From contig HF991477.1 in assembly GCA_000433095.1 (NCBI GenBank), positions 93,654-136,854 on the forward strand: a DNA stretch of 43,201 nucleotides, given 5' to 3'. The position numbers and the translations under genes were made by a program. Source of the stretch: Clostridium sp. CAG:967 (lineage in GTDB: Bacteria > Cyanobacteriota > Vampirovibrionia > Gastranaerophilales > Gastranaerophilaceae). Below, in pieces: positions 31,873 through 41,345 of the stretch (positions are counted from its first letter, which is position 1; the number at the start of each line of letters is the position of its first letter). The notes beneath the pieces were generated by a model. It worked only from the letters and a program-made list of their open reading frames with translations, was not told where the DNA came from and searched no databases.

Positions 31873-31905
31873 AAAGCTCCAAGTTATAAATCTTGAAGCT
31901 TTTTT
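31871..31905. terminator. Terminator between convergent kinase and MFS genes
   Basis: AAAAAGCT-C-CAAG pairs with CTTG-A-AGCTTTTT (one mismatch) around an 8-base loop, with T-tracts on both strands. Confidence 0.7.
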
Positions 31906-31918
31906 ATTTTTTATATTA

Positions 31919-33322
31919 CTATGCTTTTTTACGCTTTTTAACCTTTTCATATATTAAAAGAACAGTACATATTACAATACAAATCATAGTAGATACGAGC
32001 CAGAATGCAATTGCACCGTTCCAGCCGAATTTATCTACCATAAATCCTGTACCGCCTGATGACAGAGCAGCTCCCACATAACCGAAAATACCTGTAAATC
32101 CGATTGATGCAGATGCAACTTTTTTAGAACTGCTTTCAACAGCGCAAAGACCGCCGATTAACATTTGAGGACCTGCTGTAAACATACCGATCATTGCAGC
32201 AAACACAAAGTCCATAAAATTATTGTCAGCAGGGTTTTGAGCAAACGCAAGCAAGCTTAAAATCAAACAGATTAAAAATATGATATTAATAGGAGTTCTG
32301 TTTCCTTTATAAACTTTATCGGAAATTACCCCTGCCAGAATTGCACCGAATGCTCCGATTAATGCTAAAGAGCTGAGTTTTGAACTTGCAAGAGTAAGAG
32401 AATTTCCCTTTACTTCAACCAGATATTTAACAAGCCAGTCTTCTGTTCCGAAACGAATAATGTAAACGAATATATAAGCTATTGCAAGCATCCATATTAC
32501 AGGATTGAAAATGATATGTTCTTTAAATATTTGGAAATATGAACGGTTATCTTTTTCTTCATCAGTATCATTGCTGCAAGCAACAGGTTCTTCTCTGTAT
32601 TTCTCTACATCAGGCAGTCCCAAAGACTGAGGCTTATCTCTCAATCTGTCATATAACCACAAACCTGTTATAATACAAATAACAGCAGGGATATAAAAAG
32701 CAGCTTTCCAGCCAAATTTATCAATAGCAAAACCTGAAACCATAACGGCAGCAAACACGCCTATCTGGTGAGAAGTTGACCATAATGACCATTTTGTACC
32801 ACGTTCAGAGTTAGAGAACCAGTAAGACAAACTTTTTGCAACCGGAGGAAAACCGCAGGACTGGAACCAGCCGTTAGCACCCCAGAAAAATGCCATTACC
32901 CATAACAAAACCGTTGCCGAAGGCAATCCGAAAAAGCTAACATGCCCCGGTGTTATAAATACTGCACTTAAAACAAAACATAAGTTACAAATCGCAGACA
33001 ATATTAAAGCTGTTGGTAAAAATGTTCTTACATTTGCTTTGTCTGCAATAACACCGTTTACAAATTTACCGATACCGTAAGTAACGTATAATGTTGACCC
33101 CAAAAGCCCCAGTTCCGTATTAGATAAATTTAAAGCTTTACCCATTGACGGAAGTGCCACTGCAATATTTTTTCTGCAAATATGAAATACAACATAGGCA
33201 ATAAAACTTGAATAAAATATTCTCCATCTGTAATGAGTGTATGTCTTTTTTACTTCTTCCTGATTCATTGTAACCGGTTTTGCCGGAGGTTCTTTAAAGA
33301 ACTCTATAAACGCATTCGCCAT
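31919..33322 (-). CDS. MFS organophosphate:phosphate antiporter (UhpT/GlpT type)
   Basis: This 467-residue protein has 12 transmembrane helices and belongs to the OPA branch of the major facilitator superfamily. It typically exchanges inorganic phosphate for glycerol-3-phosphate or hexose-6-phosphate. Features: THYRWRIFYSSFIAYVVFHI then CRKNIAVALPSM in helix 1 (the conserved Arg-Lys-Asn), YGIGKFVNGVIADK after helix 2, FWGANGWFQSCGFPPVAKSL and NSERGTKWSLWSTSHQIG. A hydrophilic central loop (about 230-265, KYREEPVACSNDTDEEKDN) splits the halves. AGGA precedes the ATG. It follows the exonuclease gene by 1 base, so the two are co-transcribed. Which phosphate ester is carried cannot be told. Confidence 0.9.
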   Translation of the reverse strand: MANAFIEFFKEPPAKPVTMNQEEVKKTYTHYRWRIFYSSFIAYVVFHICRKNIAVALPSMGKALNLSNTELGLLGSTLYVTYGIGKFVNGVIADKANVRTFLPTALILSAICNLCFVLSAVFITPGHVSFFGLPSATVLLWVMAFFWGANGWFQSCGFPPVAKSLSYWFSNSERGTKWSLWSTSHQIGVFAAVMVSGFAIDKFGWKAAFYIPAVICIITGLWLYDRLRDKPQSLGLPDVEKYREEPVACSNDTDEEKDNRSYFQIFKEHIIFNPVIWMLAIAYIFVYIIRFGTEDWLVKYLVEVKGNSLTLASSKLSSLALIGAFGAILAGVISDKVYKGNRTPINIIFLICLILSLLAFAQNPADNNFMDFVFAAMIGMFTAGPQMLIGGLCAVESSSKKVASASIGFTGIFGYVGAALSSGGTGFMVDKFGWNGAIAFWLVSTMICIVICTVLLIYEKVKKRKKA

Positions 33323-33323
33323 C

Positions 33324-34241
33324 TTATTTTCCTGCCTTAATTATCTGAATATTACGTGTCTCTGTAATTTCCTGGCGGGCATCTTTTATTAACTCTCTTT
33401 TTTCTTCATCTAATCTGCACCCGCATACCAATCTGTCTACAAATCCTGTGTTTAATTTTACGGCTTTATCAAAAGCACCTACTTCTTCCAGCACATCTTT
33501 TATCTGATGCAAGTCATAGCCGAAAGATTGTTTTGAATTATAAACAAGAGTTTCACCTGTCTGCGAAATAATAGGTTCTCCCCCTTGTTCGAAATATAAT
33601 TTAAATACAGATTTTAAATCCTGCAATTCGGATTGAAGAGTTGAAACAGTCTGCTGAATTCTCAAAAATCTTTCAAATAAATATTCGACGTTATCCAGCT
33701 GTTTCATTTCCCAATCATACTTTTGGAGGTATAATTTCTTTAATTTGGGATAAGCAAGAGCCAAACCCATTGTATCAGCCATTGCACGGTGATGATTGTG
33801 CAATTCTACATTAAACTTATTTGTCAAAGCTTCCAAGCCGTGAGAGAACAGGTCAGGATAAACTTCTTTAAACATTTGCTGGGAATCAATTCTTGCATTT
33901 GTTAACTCTTTTCCTGTAGTACGGAGGCTTGCTTCATTCAAAAACGTATAATCAAATATACAATTATGAGCTACAATAGGGTAATCACCGATAAACTCAA
34001 GGATTTTAGGCATTGCTTCTTCTTCTGTGGGGGCATCGGCAACCATTTCCTGTGTAATTCCGTGAATTGCCATGCTTGATTTTCTGATATGCTGCTGTGG
34101 ATTGATTAAAGTTTGGAATTCATCTTTTATTTTTCCGTTTTCCAATCTTACGGCAGCGAATTCAACCATCTTCTCTTTTGTATAATCCAAGCCCGTAGTT
34201 TCTGTATCCAGAACAATTTCTATTATCTTTTTTCTTCCCAT
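33324..34241 (-). CDS. DnaQ-family 3'-5' exonuclease
   Basis: This 305-residue protein has an N-terminal DEDDh exonuclease domain (about 1-175). Exo I is VLDTETTGLDYTKEK, Exo II is IVAHNCIFDYTFLN, and Exo III is HHRAMADTMGLAL with the His and Asp in place. It resembles the proofreading epsilon subunit of DNA polymerase III and the exonuclease of PolC. The second half (about 190-305) is helical and unfamiliar, with two Cys in RLVCGCRLDEEKREL. It may be an accessory nuclease rather than epsilon itself. AGGATAAGAAA precedes the ATG. It forms a two-gene unit with the antiporter. Confidence 0.88.
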   Translation of the reverse strand: MGRKKIIEIVLDTETTGLDYTKEKMVEFAAVRLENGKIKDEFQTLINPQQHIRKSSMAIHGITQEMVADAPTEEEAMPKILEFIGDYPIVAHNCIFDYTFLNEASLRTTGKELTNARIDSQQMFKEVYPDLFSHGLEALTNKFNVELHNHHRAMADTMGLALAYPKLKKLYLQKYDWEMKQLDNVEYLFERFLRIQQTVSTLQSELQDLKSVFKLYFEQGGEPIISQTGETLVYNSKQSFGYDLHQIKDVLEEVGAFDKAVKLNTGFVDRLVCGCRLDEEKRELIKDARQEITETRNIQIIKAGK

Positions 34242-34292
34242 TTTCTTATCCTATAGAGTTCTATTAAGATAATAGCACAAAAATATTTTCTG

Positions 34293-34301
34293 TGTTAGAA
34301 T
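34293..34301 (+). promoter_or_regulatory. Extended -10 promoter of trxA
   Basis: TGTTAGAAT (TG-n-TAGAAT) about 35 bases before the ATG. The -35 region is poor, as is usual for extended -10 promoters. Confidence 0.42.
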
Positions 34302-34335
34302 AAATCCGTTAAATAAAAAATTAAGGAGATATGTA

Positions 34336-34659
34336 ATGTCAAATGCAGTTGATATCAATGATGAAACTTTTGAACAAGAAGTCATTAACTCAGAACAGCC
34401 TGTTGTTGTAGACTTCTGGGCTCCATGGTGCGGACCTTGCAGAAAATTGGGACCTATTTTGGACGAAGTTGCTTCAGAGTTCGACGGTAAAGTTAAATTC
34501 GTAAAAGTTAATACCGATGAAAATTTAAAGACAGCACAAGATTATTCTATCAGCGGTCTTCCAAGCCTCTTGGTTTTCAAAAACGGTAAAGCTCTTGAAA
34601 GACTTGTAGGTTTAATGCCTAAATCTACTATTATTTCAAATATTGAAAAACACTTATAA
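34336..34659 (+). CDS. trxA: Thioredoxin
   Basis: This 107-residue thioredoxin has the active site FWAPWCGPCRKLGP (Cys 31 and 34 by count), the cis-Pro loop ISGLPSLLVFKNGK and full-length fold. It reduces protein disulfides in the cytosol, for example ribonucleotide reductase. AAGGAG lies 7 bases before the ATG. It is monocistronic, with its own promoter-like element and a terminator. Confidence 0.97.
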   Translation: MSNAVDINDETFEQEVINSEQPVVVDFWAPWCGPCRKLGPILDEVASEFDGKVKFVKVNTDENLKTAQDYSISGLPSLLVFKNGKALERLVGLMPKSTIISNIEKHL

Positions 34660-34689
34660 TAACGACTGTTACAATTATTACATTATATT

Positions 34690-34725
34690 AAGCCTTGTTA
34701 AATCATTGATTTGCAAGGCTTTTAA
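34690..34725 (+). terminator. Terminator after trxA
   Basis: Nested stem: AAGCCTTG...CAAGGCTT outside, AAATCA-T-TGATTT inside, then TTTTAAG. The T-tract is short. Confidence 0.7.
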
Positions 34726-34813
34726 GTTATTTTGCCGCATTTTTTGCCCGATATTATTAAAGTTTTACTTCTAAAAAGCCGATAACCTACGTAAAGGAAA
34801 AGGAGTAAATGCT

Positions 34814-37800
34814 TTGTATACTATAGACGGCGTTACAAATAAATATAAAGTATTTCAAGAGTACTACTTTGAAAAAAACAAAGTAGAACTTACTTATTCT
34901 CAAGCGCTGTCTTATTACAGCCAACTCTCAAAAGAAGAATTAGAAGAATTTGCAAAGTACTATCAAGATGAAACAGGTTATGAAATAATCACTGCTAACG
35001 GTACTTCTTACGGTGAAAATGCCCAATACACAGAGGCAGGCACCAAAAAAGTAAAAAAACACTGGAAAATAAAAAGCGACGACGGTTCATTCAACGGACG
35101 TGAAGAAGAAGCAACTGAAAGAGAAGTTAAAGTATATTCAACTAATGCTAACAAAGCAAATATTATGATGAAATACAGCATGGAAGCTTATGCTAAAAAA
35201 TCAGGACAAATCCTTGATCCTATATGGTCACAATATTCAGCAGAAGAAATTATTGCCATGGAAGATACAGGGGTAAATATTCCTAAGGATATTCTTGAAC
35301 TGGCTCATGCTATTCAGGAAAATTCTTCTGCAAATTATGACAGCACAGGCGAACAAAACGACAATGCCGATGAAACTTCTGAAAAAATGCCTTTTTTGGA
35401 AGCTGTTAAAGTTGCTCAGAAAAAAATTGAAGCTTGTGAAGAAAACGATGAAAAAATTGAAGATCAAATAAACGATCTTTTACCCGAAAAAGATAAACAA
35501 GAAAGAACTTTAAAAGAAAAAATGCAAGAACAGGAAGATGCATTTGAAAAGTTCAAAAAAATAATGAAAGATTGGACAAATCTTCAAGACAAAATTAACA
35601 GAGGCGAAGCTCTTACTACAAGAGAAAGCAAAAGATATCTTGAGTTAAGAGAAATGTTTGAAAATGAAGATTTCAAAGCTAAATCTAAAAACAGTGAATA
35701 TGCATTTGACGAAAATGAAATTGCAAAATCATTAAACATGATTAACGTTCTTGCTGCAAAAGGCGAAATCTTAGGTGCAGAAACAGAAGAAATGGGCAAA
35801 CTGCTTGCTGATTATACTTCTAAAAACAATTTTAAAACTACACGCACAGAAGTTAAACAAACTTTAGGCTTCTTTGCTTCATTCATTGCAATGGTAAAAG
35901 GCAAAAAATTAGCTGACTTAGCTACAGAAGTTGGTGAAGAAACTATAGAATTCAGCGCTGATTCAATTGATTCAGCAAACGAAATTGCATCTATTCTTGA
36001 TATTCAAGATAAAATTATTGATCCCGCAAGCAGCAATCAAGACAAAACAGATGCTACAACAGATGATGCTGCACAAGCTGCTGATACAGAACAAAACAAT
36101 GTTGCAGAAAATACAAACCAAGAAGCTGTTGATACAGAAGTTACACAAGAAGTTACTAACACAAAAGCAGAAGCTCCTGACGGTTCAGAAAGTGCAGAAG
36201 CTCCTGCAAATGCTGTTGATGCCGAAGCAGAAGACAAAGCGGCAGATGTTAACAATACAGTTGATACAACAGAAACAACTGATAATAAAACACAAACAAA
36301 TAACAGCGAAGGTAAAGATAACAATGAAGAAAAATTCGTTGTAAATAATGAAAATGTTCTTGAATTAACAGGTCAAGCAGTTGATATTAAAGGTGAATTG
36401 CTTGAAGAAATTAAAGAAGCTCTTAAATCAATAAAAGTTGCAAAAAATGACAAAAAGTTTGCAGTTATTGCCGATAAAAAGATTTCTTTAATCTTAAAAA
36501 GATACCAGAAAGACGAAGAACAACGCCAAAATCAAGTTGAACAACTTGAAGAAAGAAACAACGAATCAAAAAAAGAATTAGAAAGATTAACAGGCAAATC
36601 ATCTGATGAAATAGACAAAGATATTAACGGCAGCGAAAAAGATTCTGAATTAACAGGACAAAACAGCAGTGCTGACGAAGAAACAAAAGACGAAGTTCAA
36701 AAACACAGAAACAATATCATCAGCAACAATAAAGAAATTTCTAATATTCAAGCTGAATCAGAAAGTGCAAAAGAAGAATTTGCACAAAAAACTGCTAAAG
36801 AAAAAGATACCATAAACAAACAAGTTCCTGTTGAAAGTATTGCAAATGAACGCCATACAACATTCTTAGAAAAAGACTTACCTGAAAAATCAGAACAATT
36901 AAGCTTTACAAAAGCTGCCGGTATAACTTTGACAAAAATCGGCAAAATCTTAATTGCAAGAGGTATTAAAACTTTAGCAGCTACATTCTATTCAAGAAAA
37001 GCAATCGAAGATATCAGAGAAGGTTCAAAAAGCGTTCTTATAGGAACCGGTGCAAGAGCTGCAGCAGGCGGTAAAATGATACCTAAATTAGCTAAAACAA
37101 CATCTAAAAAAGCTGCTAGTGATTCTTCCGAAGCTTTAGACAAACTTAATACTGTTGATCAAAAAATCATTTCAGTAACCGAAGAAGAAGGCGCAAATAA
37201 TTCTACCGGTGAAGAAAACAATGATGAAGCAGGCAAAACTGAAAACGGAGAAAATACCAATTCCAACGAAACATCAGATGCAACTGCTCCTGCTGCATCT
37301 GAAACAGCTGAAACTGCACAAACACAACCTGCAACAGCAACAGAACAAGTTGATGAAGCAACAGCAGTTCCTCCTTCTGATGCAGAAACAGTTCAAGAAG
37401 AAGTTCAAAATGTAGCACAGGACGAAAAAACAGAAAACGAAAACACAACAGCTAAAACCAGAGCTGCTGCTCTTGTTGATGAAAAAACAGAAGAAAAAGA
37501 AGATGAAAAAGCTCCTTCAACAGATTCTACAGGAGCTTCATCAGGCGTGACAAACAAAAAAGAAGAAAAAGAAGAATTAACAACTGATAAAGCTCAAGAT
37601 ACAGCTGATGACAGCACTAAAGAAGCTAAAGAAGACAACAAAGAAACTTTAGAAATTACTAAAGATACAGAAAAAACAGAAAAAGAACTTGAAAAAGAAC
37701 AAAAACAACTCGAAAAGTTAATGAAAAAAGATAATAAAGAAATTATCAAATTAACTAAAGAGTCTGAAAAAAATGCTCTGAAACAAGAAGAAATTTTAAC

Positions 37801-39736
37801 AGAATACGAAGCTCTTGTAAACGAAAACGAACAGCTGTACGCAGAAGATGAAAATAATAACAAAAGTAATCCTGCTCCTGCTCAAAAAGCTCAAAACAAT
37901 AATGAAGAAGACAACCAATCTGCTACAAGTGCATTCGGAATTATGGCAGGTCAACAAGGCAATACTTCAAATAATACTGACACAATTGCAGCAAATGATG
38001 CAAGAATTAACGAATTGGGTATTGAATTCAAAGGCTTAGGTTCAAAAATTGACAGAAACAGAACAAAAATTACTCAATACGGAAAAACAACTAAAAAACG
38101 TCAAAAGAAATTCGAAAAAGTAACTAAACTTAAAGACCAAAAAGCTAAAGAAACTGCTAAAAAAGAAGAAGAAAAACAAAAGAAACTTCAAAAAAGAGTA
38201 GCAGCCGTAGGCGCTTGTGAAAACTTATTCTCAATCACAATGTCTACAGGTACAATTATGATGGCTATTCCCTGGACAGCTGCTGCAGGTACAATTTTAT
38301 TCAACATCGGCTTAAAAGGAACTATTGCCTGCGGCGTTGCAAAAGCTGCTATCTACCTTGCAGACGGCAATATTACAGCAGGCTTAATGGCTTTAGGTCA
38401 AACCGCTTTAACAGCAGCTACCGCAATGACAGGCACAGGCGCTGCATCCGGAACCGTTCTTGGGTCAGTTAGTGCAGGTTTAAGCGTAGTTTCTTCTACA
38501 GCCGAACTTGTTAACAATGTTAGAGCTATTGAAGGCAAAGAAGCTAACGGCTTTATGAGCAAATTATCAACAATCGCAGGCGTTGCATCAGGTATTACAA
38601 GTTCAGCAGCAACTCTTCAAGGCTTAGGCAAATCAGGAGCTTCAAGCTTTGGTAAAGCAATGCAGATTTCAGGCGTTGTCGGAAGCTCTTTAACTTCTGC
38701 AAGCCAAATCATTTCTATGATTGATGAAGACAGCAAAGCAGCTCAAATCTTAGGTACTATCGGCGGTGTAATCAGCACAGCAGCTTCATTGGGACAAATT
38801 GCAGATGCTAAATTCGGTAAATCTTCAAGCAAAAACGAAGAAAATAAACAAAAAGCAGAAGAAAGCAAACAAAATGAACAAGGTGAACCAGATGCTGAAC
38901 CTGCAAAAGCAAAAACAGACAAAGGAACTGAAAATTCTTCTGAAGCTGCTTTAAGCAAAAAAAGCACTGCTGACGATGTTTTAGCAGACAACGGCAACGG
39001 AATTGTTGAATCTTATTCAGGTATGTCAGATGAACAAATGGCAGCTGCTAAAGCAGAACTTACTAAAAGAAACCAAAATGCCGGCAGTTCTGAAATTGTG
39101 GAATCATACTCAGGTATGTCAGACGAACAAATCGCAGCCGCTAAAACCCAACTTGAAAAAAGAAATGCTGCTGCTGGAACTTCTGAAATTGTATCAAGTG
39201 CATCTTTAGAAGATTTAGGCTTAAAAGACAGCGGAACTAAGTTAACAGGCGGAGTACTGACATCTACATCAGGAAACGACGGCAGATTTGTAGAATCTGA
39301 TAAAGCTCTTAACGGACTTGTTTCATCTACAGCAGGAACAATGCCTTCTGCTGAACTAACTCCGTCAGCATCACCGATTAAAGATGCTATGAAAGGTGCT
39401 GATATGGATGCTTTAACAGAAAGTGCCAAAGTAAAAATGAACGAAACAAGCGGCAAGATTAAAGAACAACAACAGCAGCAAATTAACAAACAAATTAAAA
39501 AACAACAAAGAAAAGAAACTATGAAACAAGTTACATCTGCCGTATCAGGTGCATTAGGAGCAGGTCAATCAATATTAAGCATGTCACAAAACGGTCAGGC
39601 AAATACTGCAACTAAAAAACAGGCTCCTGCAGGAAGATTAACAAAACGTGCACAGGAAATAATGAAAAAGAACAGAAAACGTGTTCAAGCATTATCAGGC
39701 AAAGGCTACACATCACTTAGCAAAAAATATGCATAA
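34814..39736 (+). CDS. Giant 1640-residue low-complexity protein with hydrophobic core
   Basis: I do not recognise a family. N-terminal soluble part (1-180) with EYYFEKNKVELTYSQALSYY. Coiled-coil stretches follow at about 195-270, 540-700 and 950-1010. Two Ala/Thr/Glu-rich linkers lie at about 400-510 and 790-940. A small Ala/Gly-rich hydrophobic segment sits near 700-760. A long Gly/Ala/Ser/Thr-rich hydrophobic region follows at about 1134-1331 (SITMSTGTIMMAIPWTAAAG; LIKE TALTAATAMTGTGAASG). Near 1397-1458 are 31-residue repeats, and then a basic Gln/Lys-rich C-terminus. The architecture, coiled coils flanking an Ala/Gly-rich membrane-insertable block without signal peptide, recalls secreted translocator/pore proteins, but that is analogy only. 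The start is TTG 34814, 8 bases after AGGAG; the ATG at 34809 is out of frame. Confidence 0.85.
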   Translation: MYTIDGVTNKYKVFQEYYFEKNKVELTYSQALSYYSQLSKEELEEFAKYYQDETGYEIITANGTSYGENAQYTEAGTKKVKKHWKIKSDDGSFNGREEEATEREVKVYSTNANKANIMMKYSMEAYAKKSGQILDPIWSQYSAEEIIAMEDTGVNIPKDILELAHAIQENSSANYDSTGEQNDNADETSEKMPFLEAVKVAQKKIEACEENDEKIEDQINDLLPEKDKQERTLKEKMQEQEDAFEKFKKIMKDWTNLQDKINRGEALTTRESKRYLELREMFENEDFKAKSKNSEYAFDENEIAKSLNMINVLAAKGEILGAETEEMGKLLADYTSKNNFKTTRTEVKQTLGFFASFIAMVKGKKLADLATEVGEETIEFSADSIDSANEIASILDIQDKIIDPASSNQDKTDATTDDAAQAADTEQNNVAENTNQEAVDTEVTQEVTNTKAEAPDGSESAEAPANAVDAEAEDKAADVNNTVDTTETTDNKTQTNNSEGKDNNEEKFVVNNENVLELTGQAVDIKGELLEEIKEALKSIKVAKNDKKFAVIADKKISLILKRYQKDEEQRQNQVEQLEERNNESKKELERLTGKSSDEIDKDINGSEKDSELTGQNSSADEETKDEVQKHRNNIISNNKEISNIQAESESAKEEFAQKTAKEKDTINKQVPVESIANERHTTFLEKDLPEKSEQLSFTKAAGITLTKIGKILIARGIKTLAATFYSRKAIEDIREGSKSVLIGTGARAAAGGKMIPKLAKTTSKKAASDSSEALDKLNTVDQKIISVTEEEGANNSTGEENNDEAGKTENGENTNSNETSDATAPAASETAETAQTQPATATEQVDEATAVPPSDAETVQEEVQNVAQDEKTENENTTAKTRAAALVDEKTEEKEDEKAPSTDSTGASSGVTNKKEEKEELTTDKAQDTADDSTKEAKEDNKETLEITKDTEKTEKELEKEQKQLEKLMKKDNKEIIKLTKESEKNALKQEEILTEYEALVNENEQLYAEDENNNKSNPAPAQKAQNNNEEDNQSATSAFGIMAGQQGNTSNNTDTIAANDARINELGIEFKGLGSKIDRNRTKITQYGKTTKKRQKKFEKVTKLKDQKAKETAKKEEEKQKKLQKRVAAVGACENLFSITMSTGTIMMAIPWTAAAGTILFNIGLKGTIACGVAKAAIYLADGNITAGLMALGQTALTAATAMTGTGAASGTVLGSVSAGLSVVSSTAELVNNVRAIEGKEANGFMSKLSTIAGVASGITSSAATLQGLGKSGASSFGKAMQISGVVGSSLTSASQIISMIDEDSKAAQILGTIGGVISTAASLGQIADAKFGKSSSKNEENKQKAEESKQNEQGEPDAEPAKAKTDKGTENSSEAALSKKSTADDVLADNGNGIVESYSGMSDEQMAAAKAELTKRNQNAGSSEIVESYSGMSDEQIAAAKTQLEKRNAAAGTSEIVSSASLEDLGLKDSGTKLTGGVLTSTSGNDGRFVESDKALNGLVSSTAGTMPSAELTPSASPIKDAMKGADMDALTESAKVKMNETSGKIKEQQQQQINKQIKKQQRKETMKQVTSAVSGALGAGQSILSMSQNGQANTATKKQAPAGRLTKRAQEIMKKNRKRVQALSGKGYTSLSKKYA
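39002..39190 (+). repeat. Tandem 31-residue coding repeats
   Basis: Two copies, 93 bases each, begin at 39002 and 39095. Each encodes IVESYSGMSDEQ followed by (M/I)AAAK-x-(E/Q)L-x-KRN. A third, decayed copy begins at 39188 (IVSSASLEDLG). They lie near the C-terminus of the 1640-residue protein. Confidence 0.85.
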
Positions 39737-39739
39737 AAA

Positions 39740-39770
39740 AAAGACGACCCGTAAAGGTCGTCTTTTTTTT
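39740..39770. terminator. Bidirectional terminator between convergent genes
   Basis: AAAGACGACC pairs with GGTCGTCTTT around a 6-base loop, with A8/T8 tracts, between the giant gene and the GH13 gene. Confidence 0.92.
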
Positions 39771-39772
39771 CT

Positions 39773-41320
39773 TTATTTAACCTCCAGATTATTTAACAGC
39801 AATACCTGAATTTCACCGGGATTTAAAGTATTTTGAAAATAACCCTTATTAGCAACAGGTATTGATTCTATTTTTAAAGGAATTGCTTCTGTGTCTTTAT
39901 CCAGCTTAGGAACGTAAACAGAAGTTTCAGCCACTGCTCTGAAATTTAAGTTACCCATTACAAGAATACTTTTACCGTTATATCCGATAGCATAAGCAAA
40001 TACAGAAGGATTTGTAGCTTTCAACGGAACGAATTTACCGTTATTGATTATCGGCAAAAATCTGTATTTAACTCTGTTAGCAGCTTTGAAGTTTTCAAGC
40101 AGAATATCACTTTTGCCGCCCGGTTGTCTTGAAAAATTGAAAATATCAATTTTTCCACGATGAACAAAATAATAATCATCATCGGTATAAGTTTTTAAAG
40201 CCTTTTTATTTGCCCATAAATAAATATAATTATCCCCCGTATCAAACCCGTCTACAAAATAAGAGTTTACGGGTAAAGTAGCGTTAAGCCACATAATCAT
40301 AAGGCTTAGTTTAGGTCCGTTAACCAGAAGCGGGCTCATTTCATCATGAGTTGTAAAACTGCCTATAACAGCTTTACGATCAGGGTATTTTGCAAGATTA
40401 GCATTTGTGGTAACTACCTGATTTACCAATTCTCTGCCGGTTTTCCAATTTTTAACATTAAAATAGCTTCCGTAATATCCGTCAAAACCTGCATCAAGCA
40501 ATTTATCGAAAGGTGTAAAAACAGCATAATCTGAAACAGGTTCATTCCAGCTTTCAGAAGCTTCTGCAAGCCATAAAAACTGGGTATCTTTAGTTCTTGA
40601 ATATGCTATCAAATCTTTCCAGAACTTTGCAGGCTTATTTGTTGCAACATCCGCTCTAATCCCGTCAGCACCAAGATTGATTACCATATCAACAAATTCT
40701 TTATACAAATTATAAACATCTTTGTTAATATTGTTTTCGGTTCCTGCATTTAAAAGTCTTACATCCGTCCAGTCAGCAGGTATTACGGGCTGACCTGTTT
40801 TATCTTTGACAAATAATTCAGGTCTTTGCATATACAAGTCATAAGAACCGCAAGAAGGTAAATCAATAATTACACGAATTCTTCTTTTATGTGCTTCATC
40901 AATAAATTTACGAGCCTGATCTTCTATAGAAAGAGCACTTTTTTCGCTTTGCAGCTGCGGGTTAAGTCTGTTAAAACTCAACGCCGAATATACAGAGCCT
41001 GCAGTTCCTATAGCTTTGGTTTTGCCTACCGGAGTTACGGGCATTACATGAATTGTATTTATACCTTTTTGAGCTAATTCATCAAGCCTTGATATCGCAT
41101 TTAAAAAAGTTCCGCTTTCTTCTGCTTCATCAAACTCAATAATTCCGTTTTTATTAATATCCTGAGCTGCAAAAGTTCTGATATTAATTTCATATATTAC
41201 AGAAGAATTGTTCTCAAACAATTTTCTTAAATCATTTACCCAAACATCAGCACTGAAAGCATATTGAACACTAAATAACATTAATACAAATGTAAAAAAT
41301 AACCTTTTTATAACCTGCAT
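39773..41320 (-). CDS. Exported GH13 (alpha-amylase family) protein
   Basis: This 515-residue protein has a signal peptide (to about residue 23, AFS-AD). The GH13 barrel starts SSVIYEINIRTFAAQ. Catalytic regions: GADGIRADVATN (nucleophile Asp), FLWLAEASE (acid/base Glu) and FTTHDEMSP (His-Asp). Region I reads VIIDLPSCGSYDL and lacks the usual Asn-His, so substrate preference may be atypical. Right after the first strand is an EF-hand-like loop, DINKNGIIEFDE, which should bind calcium. A C-terminal beta domain carries NPGEIQVLLL. AGGGGA lies about 8 bases before the ATG. Role: alpha-glucan hydrolysis or transfer in the periplasm or outside. It is divergent from the ROK kinase, which could phosphorylate released glucose. 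Confidence 0.9.
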   Translation of the reverse strand: MQVIKRLFFTFVLMLFSVQYAFSADVWVNDLRKLFENNSSVIYEINIRTFAAQDINKNGIIEFDEAEESGTFLNAISRLDELAQKGINTIHVMPVTPVGKTKAIGTAGSVYSALSFNRLNPQLQSEKSALSIEDQARKFIDEAHKRRIRVIIDLPSCGSYDLYMQRPELFVKDKTGQPVIPADWTDVRLLNAGTENNINKDVYNLYKEFVDMVINLGADGIRADVATNKPAKFWKDLIAYSRTKDTQFLWLAEASESWNEPVSDYAVFTPFDKLLDAGFDGYYGSYFNVKNWKTGRELVNQVVTTNANLAKYPDRKAVIGSFTTHDEMSPLLVNGPKLSLMIMWLNATLPVNSYFVDGFDTGDNYIYLWANKKALKTYTDDDYYFVHRGKIDIFNFSRQPGGKSDILLENFKAANRVKYRFLPIINNGKFVPLKATNPSVFAYAIGYNGKSILVMGNLNFRAVAETSVYVPKLDKDTEAIPLKIESIPVANKGYFQNTLNPGEIQVLLLNNLEVK

Positions 41321-41345
41321 ACCCTAATCCCCTTTCATAAATAAC

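Noticed and set aside
36037..36324. Antisense and alternate-frame ORFs within the giant gene (also 37203-37448, 39013-39489)
   Set aside because: They are shadows of Ala/Thr/Glu/Gln-rich codons, giving Leu/Gln- or Ser/Val-rich translations without starts or motifs.
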